Positions 27,001-35,623 are shown, counted from the first letter of the stretch. The stretch: DNA of 64,000 nt from Anaerostipes caccae L1-92 (GCF_014467075.1 NZ_AP023027.1:1077001-1141000); one strand, 5' to 3'. The notes: a model not told the origin generated them from the letters alone. Made by a program: numbers and translations.

Positions 27001-27112
27001 ATTATCTGAAACTTCTGACATAAAAACACCATTTGTAATCTTAATTTTACTGATAGCCAGCGGAAGCATCAGTGCCGGTCTGATGTTCAGAAATTATAAT
27101 AGAAGAAAGTAA
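24079..27112 (+). CDS. Large cell-surface protein, paralogue 3, frame broken at a 16-C tract (probably phase-variable, OFF here)
   Basis: The start (MSKTRRWKRILILAVTAAFS) has GAGGAG upstream and codes for a signal peptide and Glu/Thr-rich linker. This frame runs into a tract of 16 C at 24314-24329 and then stops at 24355-24357. The rest of the protein (LVSGQTLLDVSKGD onward) is open in the +1 frame to 27112. Fifteen or eighteen C would join the two and give about 1010 residues, the same length as paralogue 1. The N-terminal domain with GHKCDDNC, the four repeats, the InlB-type repeat and the LPEWGQYQMKG-plus-helix end are all intact. With no other lesion, a switchable gene is more likely than decay. 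The promoter region (24045-24078) resembles that of paralogue 1. Confidence 0.87.
24314..24329. repeat. Poly-C tract of 16 bases inside a coding region
   Basis: Sixteen C in a row between ACGATTA and GAAAAAAG. It would code for a Pro run in the linker between the signal peptide and the first domain. A change of one or two bases restores the frame. No other homopolymer of this length was noticed in the window. Confidence 0.95.
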
Positions 27113-27117
27113 AACAG

Positions 27118-27150
27118 AAAAGACTCTCTTTTGATTAAGAGGGTCTTTTC
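27118..27150. terminator. Bidirectional terminator between surface protein 3 and the flavodoxin gene
   Basis: AAAAGACTCTCTT (27118-27130) and AAGAGGGTCTTTT (27137-27149) pair with a 6-nt loop and one mismatch. A-rich and T-rich sides suit both converging genes. Confidence 0.75.
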
Positions 27151-27159
27151 TTGAGATTG

Positions 27160-27708
27160 CTAGATATACTGTCTGACATCCTGTACCAGAGGAAGGATGC
27201 TGTCCCGATCGGTAAAGTCTACGTGTTTTCCATAAGTTTCAAGAATTCCCTGGTCCTCCTCTGTTAGGTCCTCCAGTTTTTTCTTGGAGAGCATTTTTTT
27301 CATCATCCACATCATAACCCGGTGTTTTCTGCTGAACCGGGAATAATCCATCCAGCCTCTGAGGTGATAGAAGGAAATCTGTTGTTTCAATTCACCGGGG
27401 AAAACTGAATCTAGATTTTTTAAAATGTGTTCTACATTTTCCGGCAGCGCAGGATCGGCAATTCCGCAAGTAAATACAAACACTTTTTTCTTTTGTATAA
27501 ATTCAGGATGGCGGGAAATCAGGGAAATACCGGTGACTCCTCCGGCATAAAGGCCGCCGCCGTAAATGATAACGTCATAGGGTTCCAGGACAGAAAGATC
27601 CAGGTTTTTATTTTCATACAGATCGGCAGACAAGGAGTCGGCGATCCACTGTGCGTATTGTTTTGTGGACCCGTAAACGGACCCGTAGACAACTGCGGTT
27701 TTCTTCAT
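27160..27708 (-). CDS. Flavodoxin-domain protein (protoporphyrinogen-oxidase HemG-like)
   Basis: This 182-residue FMN-binding protein starts with the flavodoxin phosphate loop VVYGSVYGSTKQYAQWIAD, followed by VIIYGGGLYAGGV and FVFTCGIADP. The C-terminal part (FYHLRGWMDYSRFSRKHRVMMW) is like the HemG-type family and the flavodoxin-like proteins of Firmicutes. It may carry electrons in a redox or heme-linked reaction. Its start overlaps the stop of the MarR-type gene by 4 bp (ATGA), so the two are co-translated and probably autoregulated through the palindrome at 28165-28182. Confidence 0.88.
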   Translation of the reverse strand: MKKTAVVYGSVYGSTKQYAQWIADSLSADLYENKNLDLSVLEPYDVIIYGGGLYAGGVTGISLISRHPEFIQKKKVFVFTCGIADPALPENVEHILKNLDSVFPGELKQQISFYHLRGWMDYSRFSRKHRVMMWMMKKMLSKKKLEDLTEEDQGILETYGKHVDFTDRDSILPLVQDVRQYI

Positions 27709-28147
27709 ATATTACATTCCTCCATGTTTTTCATCATAGTATTCAGGGTTTCCAGTGCGGTCTTCAGCTGTGTCTCTGAGATATCCTTGTATAAAAGATC
27801 CATAAAAGCTTCTTCCTTTAAGGCATACGCAGACTGCAGTGATTCGGCTTTTCTGCCAAGGCGCACCCGGCTTTTGCGGCGGTCATCCGGGTCAGTTTCT
27901 ATTTCCGCATAACCTTTCTGCTGAAGCTTTAAAGCGATCTGCTTTACATTTTGGTGGGAACTGCCCATAAGGGAGGAAAGTTCATTGAAAGTTGGGGCAT
28001 ACTCAAAGGTATTGAGAGCAGCCAGAAGAAACCATTGTTTTGACGTGATCTCTTCATAGAAGCGGTCTCCGATTGACTGGAGCCGGTTACTGGTCATAAA
28101 TAATGCAGCAAACAGCAGGTGTCTGCTGTCGTAATCTTCTAATTTCA
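27705..28147 (-). CDS. MarR-family transcriptional regulator
   Basis: This 147-residue regulator has the MarR winged helix (TSKQWFLLAALNTFEYAPTFNEL, SSHQNVKQIALKLQQKGYAE) and the wing DPDDRRKSRVRLG. Start at 28147 is chosen because AGGAGG lies 8-13 nt upstream and the palindromic site would otherwise be within the gene. It is co-transcribed with the flavodoxin gene. MarR proteins bind 16-20-bp palindromes near their own promoter; a perfect 18-bp one lies 18 bp upstream. The ligand is unknown. Confidence 0.92.
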
Positions 28148-28164
28148 TGGTCGAAATACCTCCT

Positions 28165-28182
28165 ATATGTAATATATTACAT
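28165..28182. promoter_or_regulatory. Perfect 18-bp palindrome, probable MarR operator
   Basis: TATGTAATATATTACATA is fully self-complementary and lies 18 bp upstream of the MarR start (minus strand). It is AT-rich and of the size MarR dimers bind. Confidence 0.75.
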
Positions 28183-28213
28183 AAATTATGAAATGTCAAA
28201 GAAAATGGAAAGA

Positions 28214-28228
28214 AACCGGATTCCGGTT
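28214..28228. promoter_or_regulatory. 15-bp palindrome before the LacI gene
   Basis: AACCGGA-T-TCCGGTT, perfect 7-bp arms, 61 bp upstream of the LacI-family start. It shares the AACCG word with the two sites at 31059 and 31117, so it may be an autoregulatory site. Confidence 0.5.
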
Positions 28229-28288
28229 GCACAATCCGGGAAATCATCTTACAATAAAATCAAGTATGAGAGAAAGGCAGGATACACA

Positions 28289-29278
28289 ATGCCAAAAAAA
28301 ATAACAATGGCTGATGTGGCAGAGATGGCGGGAGTGACAAAAAGCACGGTTTCCCGTTATTTTAATGGGGGATATGTCAAAAAGGCTACGAGGGAAAAGA
28401 TTCAGAAAGTAATCGAAGAATATAATTATGCACCGAATACATTTGCAAGGTTAAAGGCAAAGGAAAGCAATGTGATCGGGGTCGTAGTGCCTACGCTGAA
28501 TTCCAAGGTTACCAGCCGTGTCATCACAAGCATTGACCGGTATTTAAGGGACAGGAATTACACAACACTGATCAAAAACTCAGATCATGATATTGATCTG
28601 GAGCTTTTAAATATACAAAAGCTGATTCATCTGAATGTGGATGGGATTTTGATCAGTTCTATCGCAGTCACAGAGGATCACCGTGATATTTTTGAGCAGA
28701 CACAGATACCCATTGTTGTCCTGGCTCAGGATTATGAGGACGGGATTTCTATCATCGATGATGATTACAATGCTGGAAAATGTGTGGGAGAATATATCGG
28801 AAAAACAGGTCATAAGAACGTTGGATATATTGGTGTTTATGAGACCGATGAGGCCGTAGGTATCCGAAGGCGTCAGGGAGTTCTGGACGGACTTGCGGCA
28901 TTTGGAATTCATGATCCGCTGATAAAAAAGAGTGATTACAGTTTTCTCGGAGGACAGAAAAATACGAGAGAGATCCTGGAGGAAATGAAGCCGGACGCTA
29001 TTGTGTGCGCCACTGACCGTCTGGCGTTTGGAGCCTATAAAGTTTTGCAGGAGAAAGGGCTTCGCATCCCGGAAGATATTTCGGTGGTGGGATTTGGCGG
29101 ATATGACGAGAGCAGTCTTTTAACGCCGGAGCTTACGACACTGAAATTTGATTCCTATGGAATGGGATATCTCGGGGCGGAGACGATTCTCAAGATGATA
29201 AAAGAAGAACCGGTATCCAAGAAACAAATCGTAGAGTATAAATTTATAGAAGGTAAGAGCGTAAAAAATCGAACATAG
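28289..29278 (+). CDS. LacI-family transcriptional regulator (probable sucrose/fructoside repressor)
   Basis: This 329-residue repressor has the LacI helix-turn-helix (ITMADVAEMAGVTKSTVSRYFNG), a hinge (YAPNTFARLKAKES) and a periplasmic-binding-like core (VIGVVVPTLNSK, DGILISSIA, CATDRLAFGAYKVLQE, VVGFGGYDES). ATG 28289 has AAGGCAGG upstream; the in-frame extension to 28103 overlaps the divergent MarR gene and is rejected. The sucrose-type operon starts 1.9 kb downstream with two AACCGATACC sites, so it is a candidate regulator, although two sigma/anti-sigma genes lie between. A terminator follows at 29285. Confidence 0.9.
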   Translation: MPKKITMADVAEMAGVTKSTVSRYFNGGYVKKATREKIQKVIEEYNYAPNTFARLKAKESNVIGVVVPTLNSKVTSRVITSIDRYLRDRNYTTLIKNSDHDIDLELLNIQKLIHLNVDGILISSIAVTEDHRDIFEQTQIPIVVLAQDYEDGISIIDDDYNAGKCVGEYIGKTGHKNVGYIGVYETDEAVGIRRRQGVLDGLAAFGIHDPLIKKSDYSFLGGQKNTREILEEMKPDAIVCATDRLAFGAYKVLQEKGLRIPEDISVVGFGGYDESSLLTPELTTLKFDSYGMGYLGAETILKMIKEEPVSKKQIVEYKFIEGKSVKNRT

Positions 29279-29284
29279 GACTGC

Positions 29285-29331
29285 AAAAAGGCCATAAGAT
29301 CCGGATTAAGCTGGATTTTATGACTTTTTTT
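29285..29331 (+). terminator. Terminator after the LacI gene
   Basis: AAAAGGCCATAAGATCC and GGATTTTATGACTTTTTTT form an imperfect stem with mismatches, with a 10-nt loop and a T-run. Confidence 0.65.
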
Positions 29332-29405
29332 CTGTCAGAAATGTCTGTCTGTATACGAAATATAGAGTGAAGGCGGGAACTGTTCAGGGGACAGGAGACA
29401 AAGTT

Positions 29406-29960
29406 ATGAAAGCAACGGAGAAAAATTTTATAAATCTGATCAGGAAAAGGAGGGAGGAAGGGCTGCTCTATGCCGTGGAAACCTACGGATGGGTCATTCA
29501 GTCTGTGGTTAGGAAGCATTTGTTTTTGCTGCCGGATCTGCAGCAGGAGTGTATGAATGATGTTTTGATGGCAGTCTGGCAGCACATCGGTGATTTTGAT
29601 CCGAATACAGGCAGTTTTCAAAACTGGGCAGCGGGAATTGCCAGATTTAAGGCAATCGATTGTAAACGGAACTATTTGAGACGGAGCAGAAAATATGTGG
29701 ATATAGAAGACCAGTTCATTGAAGATGAACATGCCGGAAGACAGATGCTGAAGGTAGAATTGGACCAAGAAATAAAAGAATTATTTGAACAGCTGTCCCA
29801 GCCGGAGCGTGAAATTTTTCAGAAGCATTTTATTGAGGAAGCCACCATCGAAGAGATATCAGCGGAAATGGGATTAAATGAAAGTACGATCTATCAGAGA
29901 ATATCAAGAGGAAGAAAAAAGCTCAGAAAACATAAAGAGATCAGGGAGGCGGGACAATGA
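29406..29960 (+). CDS. ECF-type RNA polymerase sigma factor
   Basis: This 184-residue sigma factor has region 2 (VVRKHLFLLPDLQQECMNDVLMAVWQHI, with the DF-NTGSFQNWAAGIARFKAID segment) and region 4 (LSQPEREIFQKHFIEEATIEEI, LNESTIYQRISRGRKKLRKH). ATG 29406 is chosen because AGGAG lies about 8 nt upstream. It overlaps the following gene by 4 bp (ATGA). That gene codes for an anti-sigma-like membrane protein, which is the usual arrangement. The signal and regulon are unknown. Confidence 0.92.
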   Translation: MKATEKNFINLIRKRREEGLLYAVETYGWVIQSVVRKHLFLLPDLQQECMNDVLMAVWQHIGDFDPNTGSFQNWAAGIARFKAIDCKRNYLRRSRKYVDIEDQFIEDEHAGRQMLKVELDQEIKELFEQLSQPEREIFQKHFIEEATIEEISAEMGLNESTIYQRISRGRKKLRKHKEIREAGQ

Positions 29961-30991
29961 ATATATATCGCATCTTAAATAAGATAAAAACAAAGATTCC
30001 GGAGAGCGAGAGAGATCTGGAAGATCAGGAAATGACAGACCAAATGAAGACGATGGCAAGAAAGATTGCAGGGAAACAGAAACGGCGGCAGGCTTTTTTT
30101 AAGAAGGCAGCGGCAGCGGCCATTGTTGTGATTATTGGAGGAGGAACTGCCGTGGCAGCTTCCGGAGGCTGGGGAAATCTGATACCCAAATTATTTAACA
30201 GCACGCTCATCGGAAAAGGCACAGAGACAGATCTGGAGGAGTACAGCGGAAGTGACAAAGTAATGGCAGAGGCTGAAAGTAAAAATATTAAAGTGAAAGT
30301 GGTACAGTCGGCAGCCTCCAAAGGTATGATTTATATACTGCTGAAAACAGAACTTCCGGAGAACCAGACATTTAAGGAAGATCAGATTTTCAAATACAGT
30401 CTTTTAAAGACCGGAGCAAAAGATGACCCAAAGAAGAAAGAAATGACAGGGATGAACGCGGACCGTCTGCTGTTGGTTCAGAAAAAAGAGAATATCGGAT
30501 GGTTTATATTACAGGCAGAGAGATCTGGTCATGATTTTAAAAATCAGAAGATCATGTTGTCACTGGAGGGATTTACATCTACCCATACAACGGCAGAAGA
30601 TTTGATTTTTGAGAATCCCAAAGGCTCATGGAAGCTGACCTGGAAAGTGGAAAACAGCAAAATGGAAACGGCAGAGGTTCATGTGGATAAAGAATATCAT
30701 TTCCAAAACGGAAAGGAAATCATAAAGAAGATAGAGATTACTCCATTTTATTTCAGGGTTTATCATGGCAAAAAGGGCAGTTCGGAGGATAATTCCAATT
30801 TACCGGAATGTTCTTTAAGGATCAAGGATGGAACGGTCAAAAAGCTTCACTGGTCTTACAGTCAGGGGGCTGACAGGTCGGCAAACGGATATGCTTTTCA
30901 TCAAAGTGATTTTACAGAGCTGATAAATCCTGACAACGTAGAGGCGGTCATTATAGGAGGCAATGAAATATCGGTTTCAAAAAATAAATAA
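29957..30991 (+). CDS. DUF4179-type membrane protein, probable anti-sigma factor
   Basis: This 344-residue protein has about 45 N-terminal cytoplasmic residues, one membrane segment (AAAAIVVIIGGGTAVAA) and a large outer domain. The layout (short N-terminus, TM, beta-rich C-terminus) and translational coupling with the ECF sigma gene indicate an anti-sigma factor of the DUF4179 type. The N-terminal part does not contain a classical zinc-binding anti-sigma motif (HxxxCxxC). The signal it detects is unknown. A terminator follows. Confidence 0.8.
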   Translation: MNIYRILNKIKTKIPESERDLEDQEMTDQMKTMARKIAGKQKRRQAFFKKAAAAAIVVIIGGGTAVAASGGWGNLIPKLFNSTLIGKGTETDLEEYSGSDKVMAEAESKNIKVKVVQSAASKGMIYILLKTELPENQTFKEDQIFKYSLLKTGAKDDPKKKEMTGMNADRLLLVQKKENIGWFILQAERSGHDFKNQKIMLSLEGFTSTHTTAEDLIFENPKGSWKLTWKVENSKMETAEVHVDKEYHFQNGKEIIKKIEITPFYFRVYHGKKGSSEDNSNLPECSLRIKDGTVKKLHWSYSQGADRSANGYAFHQSDFTELINPDNVEAVIIGGNEISVSKNK

Positions 30992-31014
30992 TCGATAAAT
31001 AGATTAAGACTTTG

Positions 31015-31046
31015 TAGAAGACTCCCAAACAGGAGTCTTCTATTTT
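31015..31046 (+). terminator. Terminator after the sigma/anti-sigma pair
   Basis: TAGAAGACTCC (31015-31025) and GGAGTCTTCTA (31032-31042): perfect 11-bp stem with a 6-nt loop, then TTTT. Confidence 0.85.
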
Positions 31047-31058
31047 GTGCAATTTTTT

Positions 31059-31131
31059 ATGGAACCGATACCAGAAAAGTGTTGACGTAGAGAAAGAATC
31101 GTCCTATAATACAAATATGGAACCGATACCA
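31059..31131 (+). promoter_or_regulatory. Promoter flanked by two LacI-type operators for the sucrose operon
   Basis: The 15-bp word ATGGAACCGATACCA occurs at 31059-31073 and again at 31117-31131, 58 bp apart. Between them lie TTGACG (31082-31087), a 17-bp spacer, and TATAAT (31105-31110). The half-site pattern GGAACC/GATACC fits LacI/GalR-family operators. One site upstream and one just after the start would allow looping or blocked elongation. The start codon follows at 31162. Confidence 0.85.
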
Positions 31132-31161
31132 CAAATATCGTAAGGAGGATAAGAGAAAACT

Positions 31162-33075
31162 ATGGATTATGCAAAGATTGCAAGCCAGGTCATCGCTAAC
31201 GTAGGCGGAAAAGAGAATATCAAATCTGTGGCGCACTGTGCGACCAGGCTGCGTTTTCAGCTGAAGAATAATGATTTGAGAAATGAAGAGGCCATCAGTG
31301 ACCTGGATGGGGTAAAAGGTGTCTTTTTAACCCAGTCACAGTTCCAGATTATTTTTGGATCAGGACTCGTAAATCTCATCTGTGACGAAGTACAGAAACA
31401 GATCGGGGATGTTTCCTCAGCCGCAGGAGAAGAGGAGAAAGAAGAAAAACAGGGCTCTGTTGTACAGCGTTTTGTAAAGATGCTGAGTGATATTTTTGTC
31501 CCGATTATCCCGGCCATTGTGGCAGGCGGTCTTCTGATGGGACTTAATAATATTCTGACGGCGGGATTATTCGACGGCAGATCGATCATTGAATTATATC
31601 CCCAGTGGAAGGGGTTGACTCAGGCGGTCAATACATTCGCCAACGCACCGTTTACCTTTCTCCCAGTACTGATCGGATTCAGCGCCACGAAGAAGTTTGG
31701 AGGCAATCCGTTTTTAGGTGCGGCCATGGGTATGATCATGGTTCACCCGGATCTTTTAAATGCCTATCAGATCGGCATCGGGCAGGCACCGGTGTGGGAT
31801 ATCTTCGGATTCAACATTCAGGCGATCGGTTATCAGGGAACAGTACTTCCTGTACTGGCAATTTCCTGGATTCTGGCTCAGATTGAAAAAAGGCTTCACA
31901 AAGTAACACCTACCTGGCTTGACAATCTTACGACACCATTGCTTTCTATCATTATAACTGCATTTTTAACATTCATCTGTGTGGGACCGGTATTAAGAGA
32001 AGCAGGCAACTTATTAGCAGACGGCATCACATGGGTTTACAATACTCTCGGCGCTGTGGGAGGCGGACTCTTTGGCCTTGTATACGCACCGATCACAATG
32101 ACAGGGCTTCACCACAGCTTTATTGCCATCGAAACTCAGCTTCTGGCCGCAAAGGCAGTGACCGGAGGAAGCTTCATCTTTACAACGGCAAGTATGAACA
32201 ATGTTGCACAGGGAGCGGCAGTTTTAGCAGTCCTCTTCCTCACAAAAGACCAGAAACAGAAGTCTATCTGTTCTGCATCCGGAGTCTCCGCATTATTGGG
32301 AATTACGGAGCCGGCGATGTTTGGCGTGACACTGAAATTGAAATATCCTTTCTACGCGGCGATCATTGGTTCCGCAGTGGGAAGTGCATACGCAGCAGCT
32401 ACCAAAACACTGGCACAGGCATTGGGAGCAGCGGGACTTCCCGGATTTATATCCATGAAACCGGATCATTTTCTTCACTTTGGAATCGGATTGATCCTCT
32501 CCATGGTGATTTCAGCGGGGCTCACCGTTGTGTTCTGGAAAAAGTATAACCTTGGCGGAAATGAAAAAACAGGAAAGCCGGTACAGTCTTCTGAGGAAAC
32601 AGCAGAAATTCCGGAACAGGCAGAAACAGCGGAAACAGTGCTTTACTCCCCGATGAATGGGGAAGTGCTTCCCATCACGGAGTCCGAAGATGAAGCATTC
32701 GCATCGAAAGCCATGGGAGACGGCGTGGCCGTCAATCCTTCTGAGGGCACAGTGTATGCGCCGTGTGACGGTACGATAACGATGATCTTTCCGACAAAAC
32801 ATGCGATTGCGATTCAGGCAGAAACGGGAAAGAGTTTTCTGATTCATGCGGGAATTGACACCGTAAAGATGGAAGGGGAAGGCTTTGAGACGTTCGCAGA
32901 AGCCGGAACGAAGGTAAAACAGGGAGATAAGATCCTTACGTTTGATATAGATCTCGTGAAAGAAAAGGGTTACAGTCCTCAGACTATGATGATGCTGGCA
33001 GAGGGAGACGGACAGGTGGAAGTCATTCCAAAGACGGATGCAGATACGAAAACACAGGTTATGATCGTTAGATAA
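31162..33075 (+). CDS. PTS sugar transporter EIIBCA (sucrose/beta-fructoside type)
   Basis: A 637-residue three-domain PTS permease. EIIB (1-85) carries the phospho-Cys26 (VAHCATRLRF). EIIC (about 105-465) has about ten membrane segments and the glucose/sucrose-superfamily string TMTGLHHSFIAIE. EIIA (about 495-635) has His547 (TKHAIAI) and the phosphorylation site His562 (LIHAGIDTV). It takes up and phosphorylates a sugar; neighbours (GH32 and a fructokinase-like kinase) point to sucrose. It is the first gene of the operon, 10 nt before GH32. Confidence 0.95.
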   Translation: MDYAKIASQVIANVGGKENIKSVAHCATRLRFQLKNNDLRNEEAISDLDGVKGVFLTQSQFQIIFGSGLVNLICDEVQKQIGDVSSAAGEEEKEEKQGSVVQRFVKMLSDIFVPIIPAIVAGGLLMGLNNILTAGLFDGRSIIELYPQWKGLTQAVNTFANAPFTFLPVLIGFSATKKFGGNPFLGAAMGMIMVHPDLLNAYQIGIGQAPVWDIFGFNIQAIGYQGTVLPVLAISWILAQIEKRLHKVTPTWLDNLTTPLLSIIITAFLTFICVGPVLREAGNLLADGITWVYNTLGAVGGGLFGLVYAPITMTGLHHSFIAIETQLLAAKAVTGGSFIFTTASMNNVAQGAAVLAVLFLTKDQKQKSICSASGVSALLGITEPAMFGVTLKLKYPFYAAIIGSAVGSAYAAATKTLAQALGAAGLPGFISMKPDHFLHFGIGLILSMVISAGLTVVFWKKYNLGGNEKTGKPVQSSEETAEIPEQAETAETVLYSPMNGEVLPITESEDEAFASKAMGDGVAVNPSEGTVYAPCDGTITMIFPTKHAIAIQAETGKSFLIHAGIDTVKMEGEGFETFAEAGTKVKQGDKILTFDIDLVKEKGYSPQTMMMLAEGDGQVEVIPKTDADTKTQVMIVR

Positions 33076-33085
33076 GAGGGAAATC

Positions 33086-34549
33086 ATGTTTAAGAAGTAT
33101 AATAAAGTATTGAAAGAAGACTATGAAAAGTGGTATGCTGAACATGAAAGTGACAGAGAAGAGACAGCGAAAGATCCGATGCGGCTTAAATTTCACCTGA
33201 TGCCTAAGACCGGATGGCTCAACGATCCCAACGGACTGTGCCAGTTTCACGGCACCTACCATATCTATTATCAGTACACCCCGTTTGAACCGACCGGAGA
33301 ACTGAAGCTTTGGGGGCATTATACGACAAAAGATTTTATTTCTTATATAGATGAAGGACCGGTATTATTTCCGGATTCGGAGTTTGACGCTCACGGCGTC
33401 TACTCCGGTTCCGCCTTTGTAAAAGGAGATACGATTCACTATTTCTATACAGGGAATATCAAGTGTTTTGACAGGGATGATTACGATTACATCAACTCAG
33501 GGCGGGGCAGCAACACGATTCATGTGGCCAGCAAAGACGGATATCATTTTTCTGAAAAAGACCTTTTAATGACCACGGACGATTATCCTGAGGATATGAG
33601 CTGCCATGTGCGGGACCCGAAGATCATCCGGCGGGGGGATGATTACTATATGGTCCAGGGAGCCAGGGATATAGACAGTCATGGACTGATCCTGATGTTT
33701 CATTCAAAGGATCTGTCTCATTGGGAGTATTTTGACCGGATCGTTCCGAAAGAACCGTTCGGTTATATGTGGGAGTGTCCGGACTTGTTCGAACTGGACG
33801 GACAGATGATGCTGATCACATGCCCTCAGGGGGTAGAACCGAAAGGCATTGACTATCAGAATGTTCATCAGTGTACAGCGGTGAAGATGGATTATGACTT
33901 TGAGAACAAATCATATGAGATCTGCGATAATTCAGAGTTTCAGCAGTTAGACAGGGGCTTTGATTTTTACGCACCCCAGACCTTTGAGGACGAGAAGGGA
34001 CGCCGTATCCTGATCGGATGGATGGGGATTCCGGATGCCGATTACACGAATCCGACCGTTGAGCATGGATGGCAGCACGCACTGACAATCCCAAGGGAAC
34101 TGCACATAAAGGATGGAAGGATCATTCAGCGGCCTATAAAGGAGATGGAACAGATGAGAAAAGGAGAACTGATCTGTACATTTTCTGAACAGGGCAGGAT
34201 GGAGAGCAATCTGAAACTGTATGAAGCAGAGGTTCGATTCAGACATTGCGCTGATATGGTTCTGACGTTAAAGGAAGGCGTTACCTTATCCTATGACAGC
34301 GGACTGCTCACCCTTGATCTGGGGGATTTTGGTGAGGGCAGGACGACAAGATGTGCCGCATTGGATGAATTAAAAGACCTGCGGATTTTCGCAGACACTA
34401 CTTCTCTTGAAATTTTTGTAAACGGCGGTGAAGAAGTCTTTACCACCAGGGTATACAGCAGCCAGGGAAAGCTTAGCATAGACGGGGACTGTTCGGGTAC
34501 CATGAAGATCTATTGCCTGCGGCCTCTGGAGATAGGAGAAAGAGAATGA
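33086..34549 (+). CDS. scrB: Glycoside hydrolase family 32, sucrose-6-phosphate hydrolase
   Basis: This 487-residue beta-fructosidase splits sucrose 6-phosphate to glucose 6-phosphate and fructose. The three GH32 residues are seen: nucleophile Asp47 (GWLNDPNG), Asp177 (HVRDPKII) and acid/base Glu230 (MWECPDLF). The C-terminal beta-sandwich (residues ~350-487) has the usual end (RIFADTTSLEIFVNGGEEVFTTRVY). It lies 10 nt after the PTS gene and its stop overlaps the kinase start by 4 bp. No signal peptide is seen, so it works in the cytoplasm. Confidence 0.95.
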   Translation: MFKKYNKVLKEDYEKWYAEHESDREETAKDPMRLKFHLMPKTGWLNDPNGLCQFHGTYHIYYQYTPFEPTGELKLWGHYTTKDFISYIDEGPVLFPDSEFDAHGVYSGSAFVKGDTIHYFYTGNIKCFDRDDYDYINSGRGSNTIHVASKDGYHFSEKDLLMTTDDYPEDMSCHVRDPKIIRRGDDYYMVQGARDIDSHGLILMFHSKDLSHWEYFDRIVPKEPFGYMWECPDLFELDGQMMLITCPQGVEPKGIDYQNVHQCTAVKMDYDFENKSYEICDNSEFQQLDRGFDFYAPQTFEDEKGRRILIGWMGIPDADYTNPTVEHGWQHALTIPRELHIKDGRIIQRPIKEMEQMRKGELICTFSEQGRMESNLKLYEAEVRFRHCADMVLTLKEGVTLSYDSGLLTLDLGDFGEGRTTRCAALDELKDLRIFADTTSLEIFVNGGEEVFTTRVYSSQGKLSIDGDCSGTMKIYCLRPLEIGERE

Positions 34550-35517
34550 CCAGAAAATTATGCGGAATCGGAGAGGCACTGATTGATTTTATTCCGGAAG
34601 TGAAAGGACAGAGATTAAAGGATGTACCGTCCTTTACCAGAGTAGCAGGAGGGGCTCCTGCCAATGTAGCCGGTGCGGTGACGAAACTTGGGATTCCGTC
34701 CAAGTTTTTGACAAAACTTGGAGACGATCCCTTCGGTGATTATATAGTTGAAGTACTTGATGAGGCTGGAATTGACACAAGTCATATTAAACGGGACAAA
34801 GAAGCAGAGACGGCTCTGGCCTTTGTCTCTCTGGCATCAGACGGAAACAGGGATTTTAAGTTTTACCGCAAAAACAGCGCAGATCTCCGCTACAGTGTCT
34901 ATGACATTGAGCCGGATGTTCTGGATGACTGCGGGATGATCCATTTCTGCAGCGTAGACTTGGTGAATTCACCCATGAAAGATGCACATAAGAAATTAAT
35001 TGACATGGCAAACGGCAAAGACGTGCTTGTATCATTTGATCCAAACCTCCGTTTTTCACTGTGGGATGACTTACAGGAACTGAAAGAGACAGTCAATGAA
35101 TTTCTGCCTTTTGCGGATATTATAAAAATCTCAGATGAAGAACTGGAGTTTATCACAGGACATACGGATATAAGGGAGGCAGTGCCTGACCTGCTGAACG
35201 GAAGGACGAAGTATGTCATCTATACAAAAGGAAAAGACGGTGCGGAGATCTATACGAAACATGGAATGACGGAAGCACCGGGATATTCCATTGACGTAAG
35301 AGATACGACCGGAGCCGGTGATTCCTTTATCGGAGCATTTTTATACCAGCTTCTGAGGGATAATGTGACGGATCTGGAAGCGGTGAATTTCGGGACTTTA
35401 AAGGAGTATCTGGATTTTGCCAACGCCTATGCGGCTTATACTACAACCAGGGAAGGAGCGCTGGCAGCCATGGCAGACGCCAGGGAATTTGCCGATTTCA
35501 GAAAGAACCTGCAGTAA
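34546..35517 (+). CDS. PfkB-family fructokinase
   Basis: This 323-residue sugar kinase starts MTRKLCGIGEALIDFIPE, the common fructokinase opening, with the PfkB signature 1 (GGAPANVAGAVTKLG) and signature 2 (DTTGAGDSFIGAFL, catalytic Asp). It should phosphorylate the fructose released by GH32. ATG 34546 overlaps the GH32 stop (ATGA) and has GGAGA upstream; the earlier in-frame start inside GH32 is not needed. It is the last gene of the operon; a terminator follows at 35537-35582. Confidence 0.93.
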   Translation: MTRKLCGIGEALIDFIPEVKGQRLKDVPSFTRVAGGAPANVAGAVTKLGIPSKFLTKLGDDPFGDYIVEVLDEAGIDTSHIKRDKEAETALAFVSLASDGNRDFKFYRKNSADLRYSVYDIEPDVLDDCGMIHFCSVDLVNSPMKDAHKKLIDMANGKDVLVSFDPNLRFSLWDDLQELKETVNEFLPFADIIKISDEELEFITGHTDIREAVPDLLNGRTKYVIYTKGKDGAEIYTKHGMTEAPGYSIDVRDTTGAGDSFIGAFLYQLLRDNVTDLEAVNFGTLKEYLDFANAYAAYTTTREGALAAMADAREFADFRKNLQ

Positions 35518-35536
35518 ATTAAAATATATAAAACGT

Positions 35537-35582
35537 GAAAAGCCAATGAGTCTTTGAAAAAAGGATTCGCTGGCTTTTTTCT
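35537..35582 (+). terminator. Terminator after the sucrose operon
   Basis: GAAAAGCCA (from 35537) pairs with TGGCTTTTTT (35571-35580), with an inner partial stem GAGTC/GGATTC. Confidence 0.7.
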
Positions 35583-35623
35583 ATTTTTTACGAATAGATC
35601 TAGGATGAAATTGAAAATACATC

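Noticed and set aside
24079..27112. Calling surface paralogue 3 a plain pseudogene
   Set aside because: The only lesion is in a homopolymer that can slip back; the rest of the frame is intact over about 2.8 kb.
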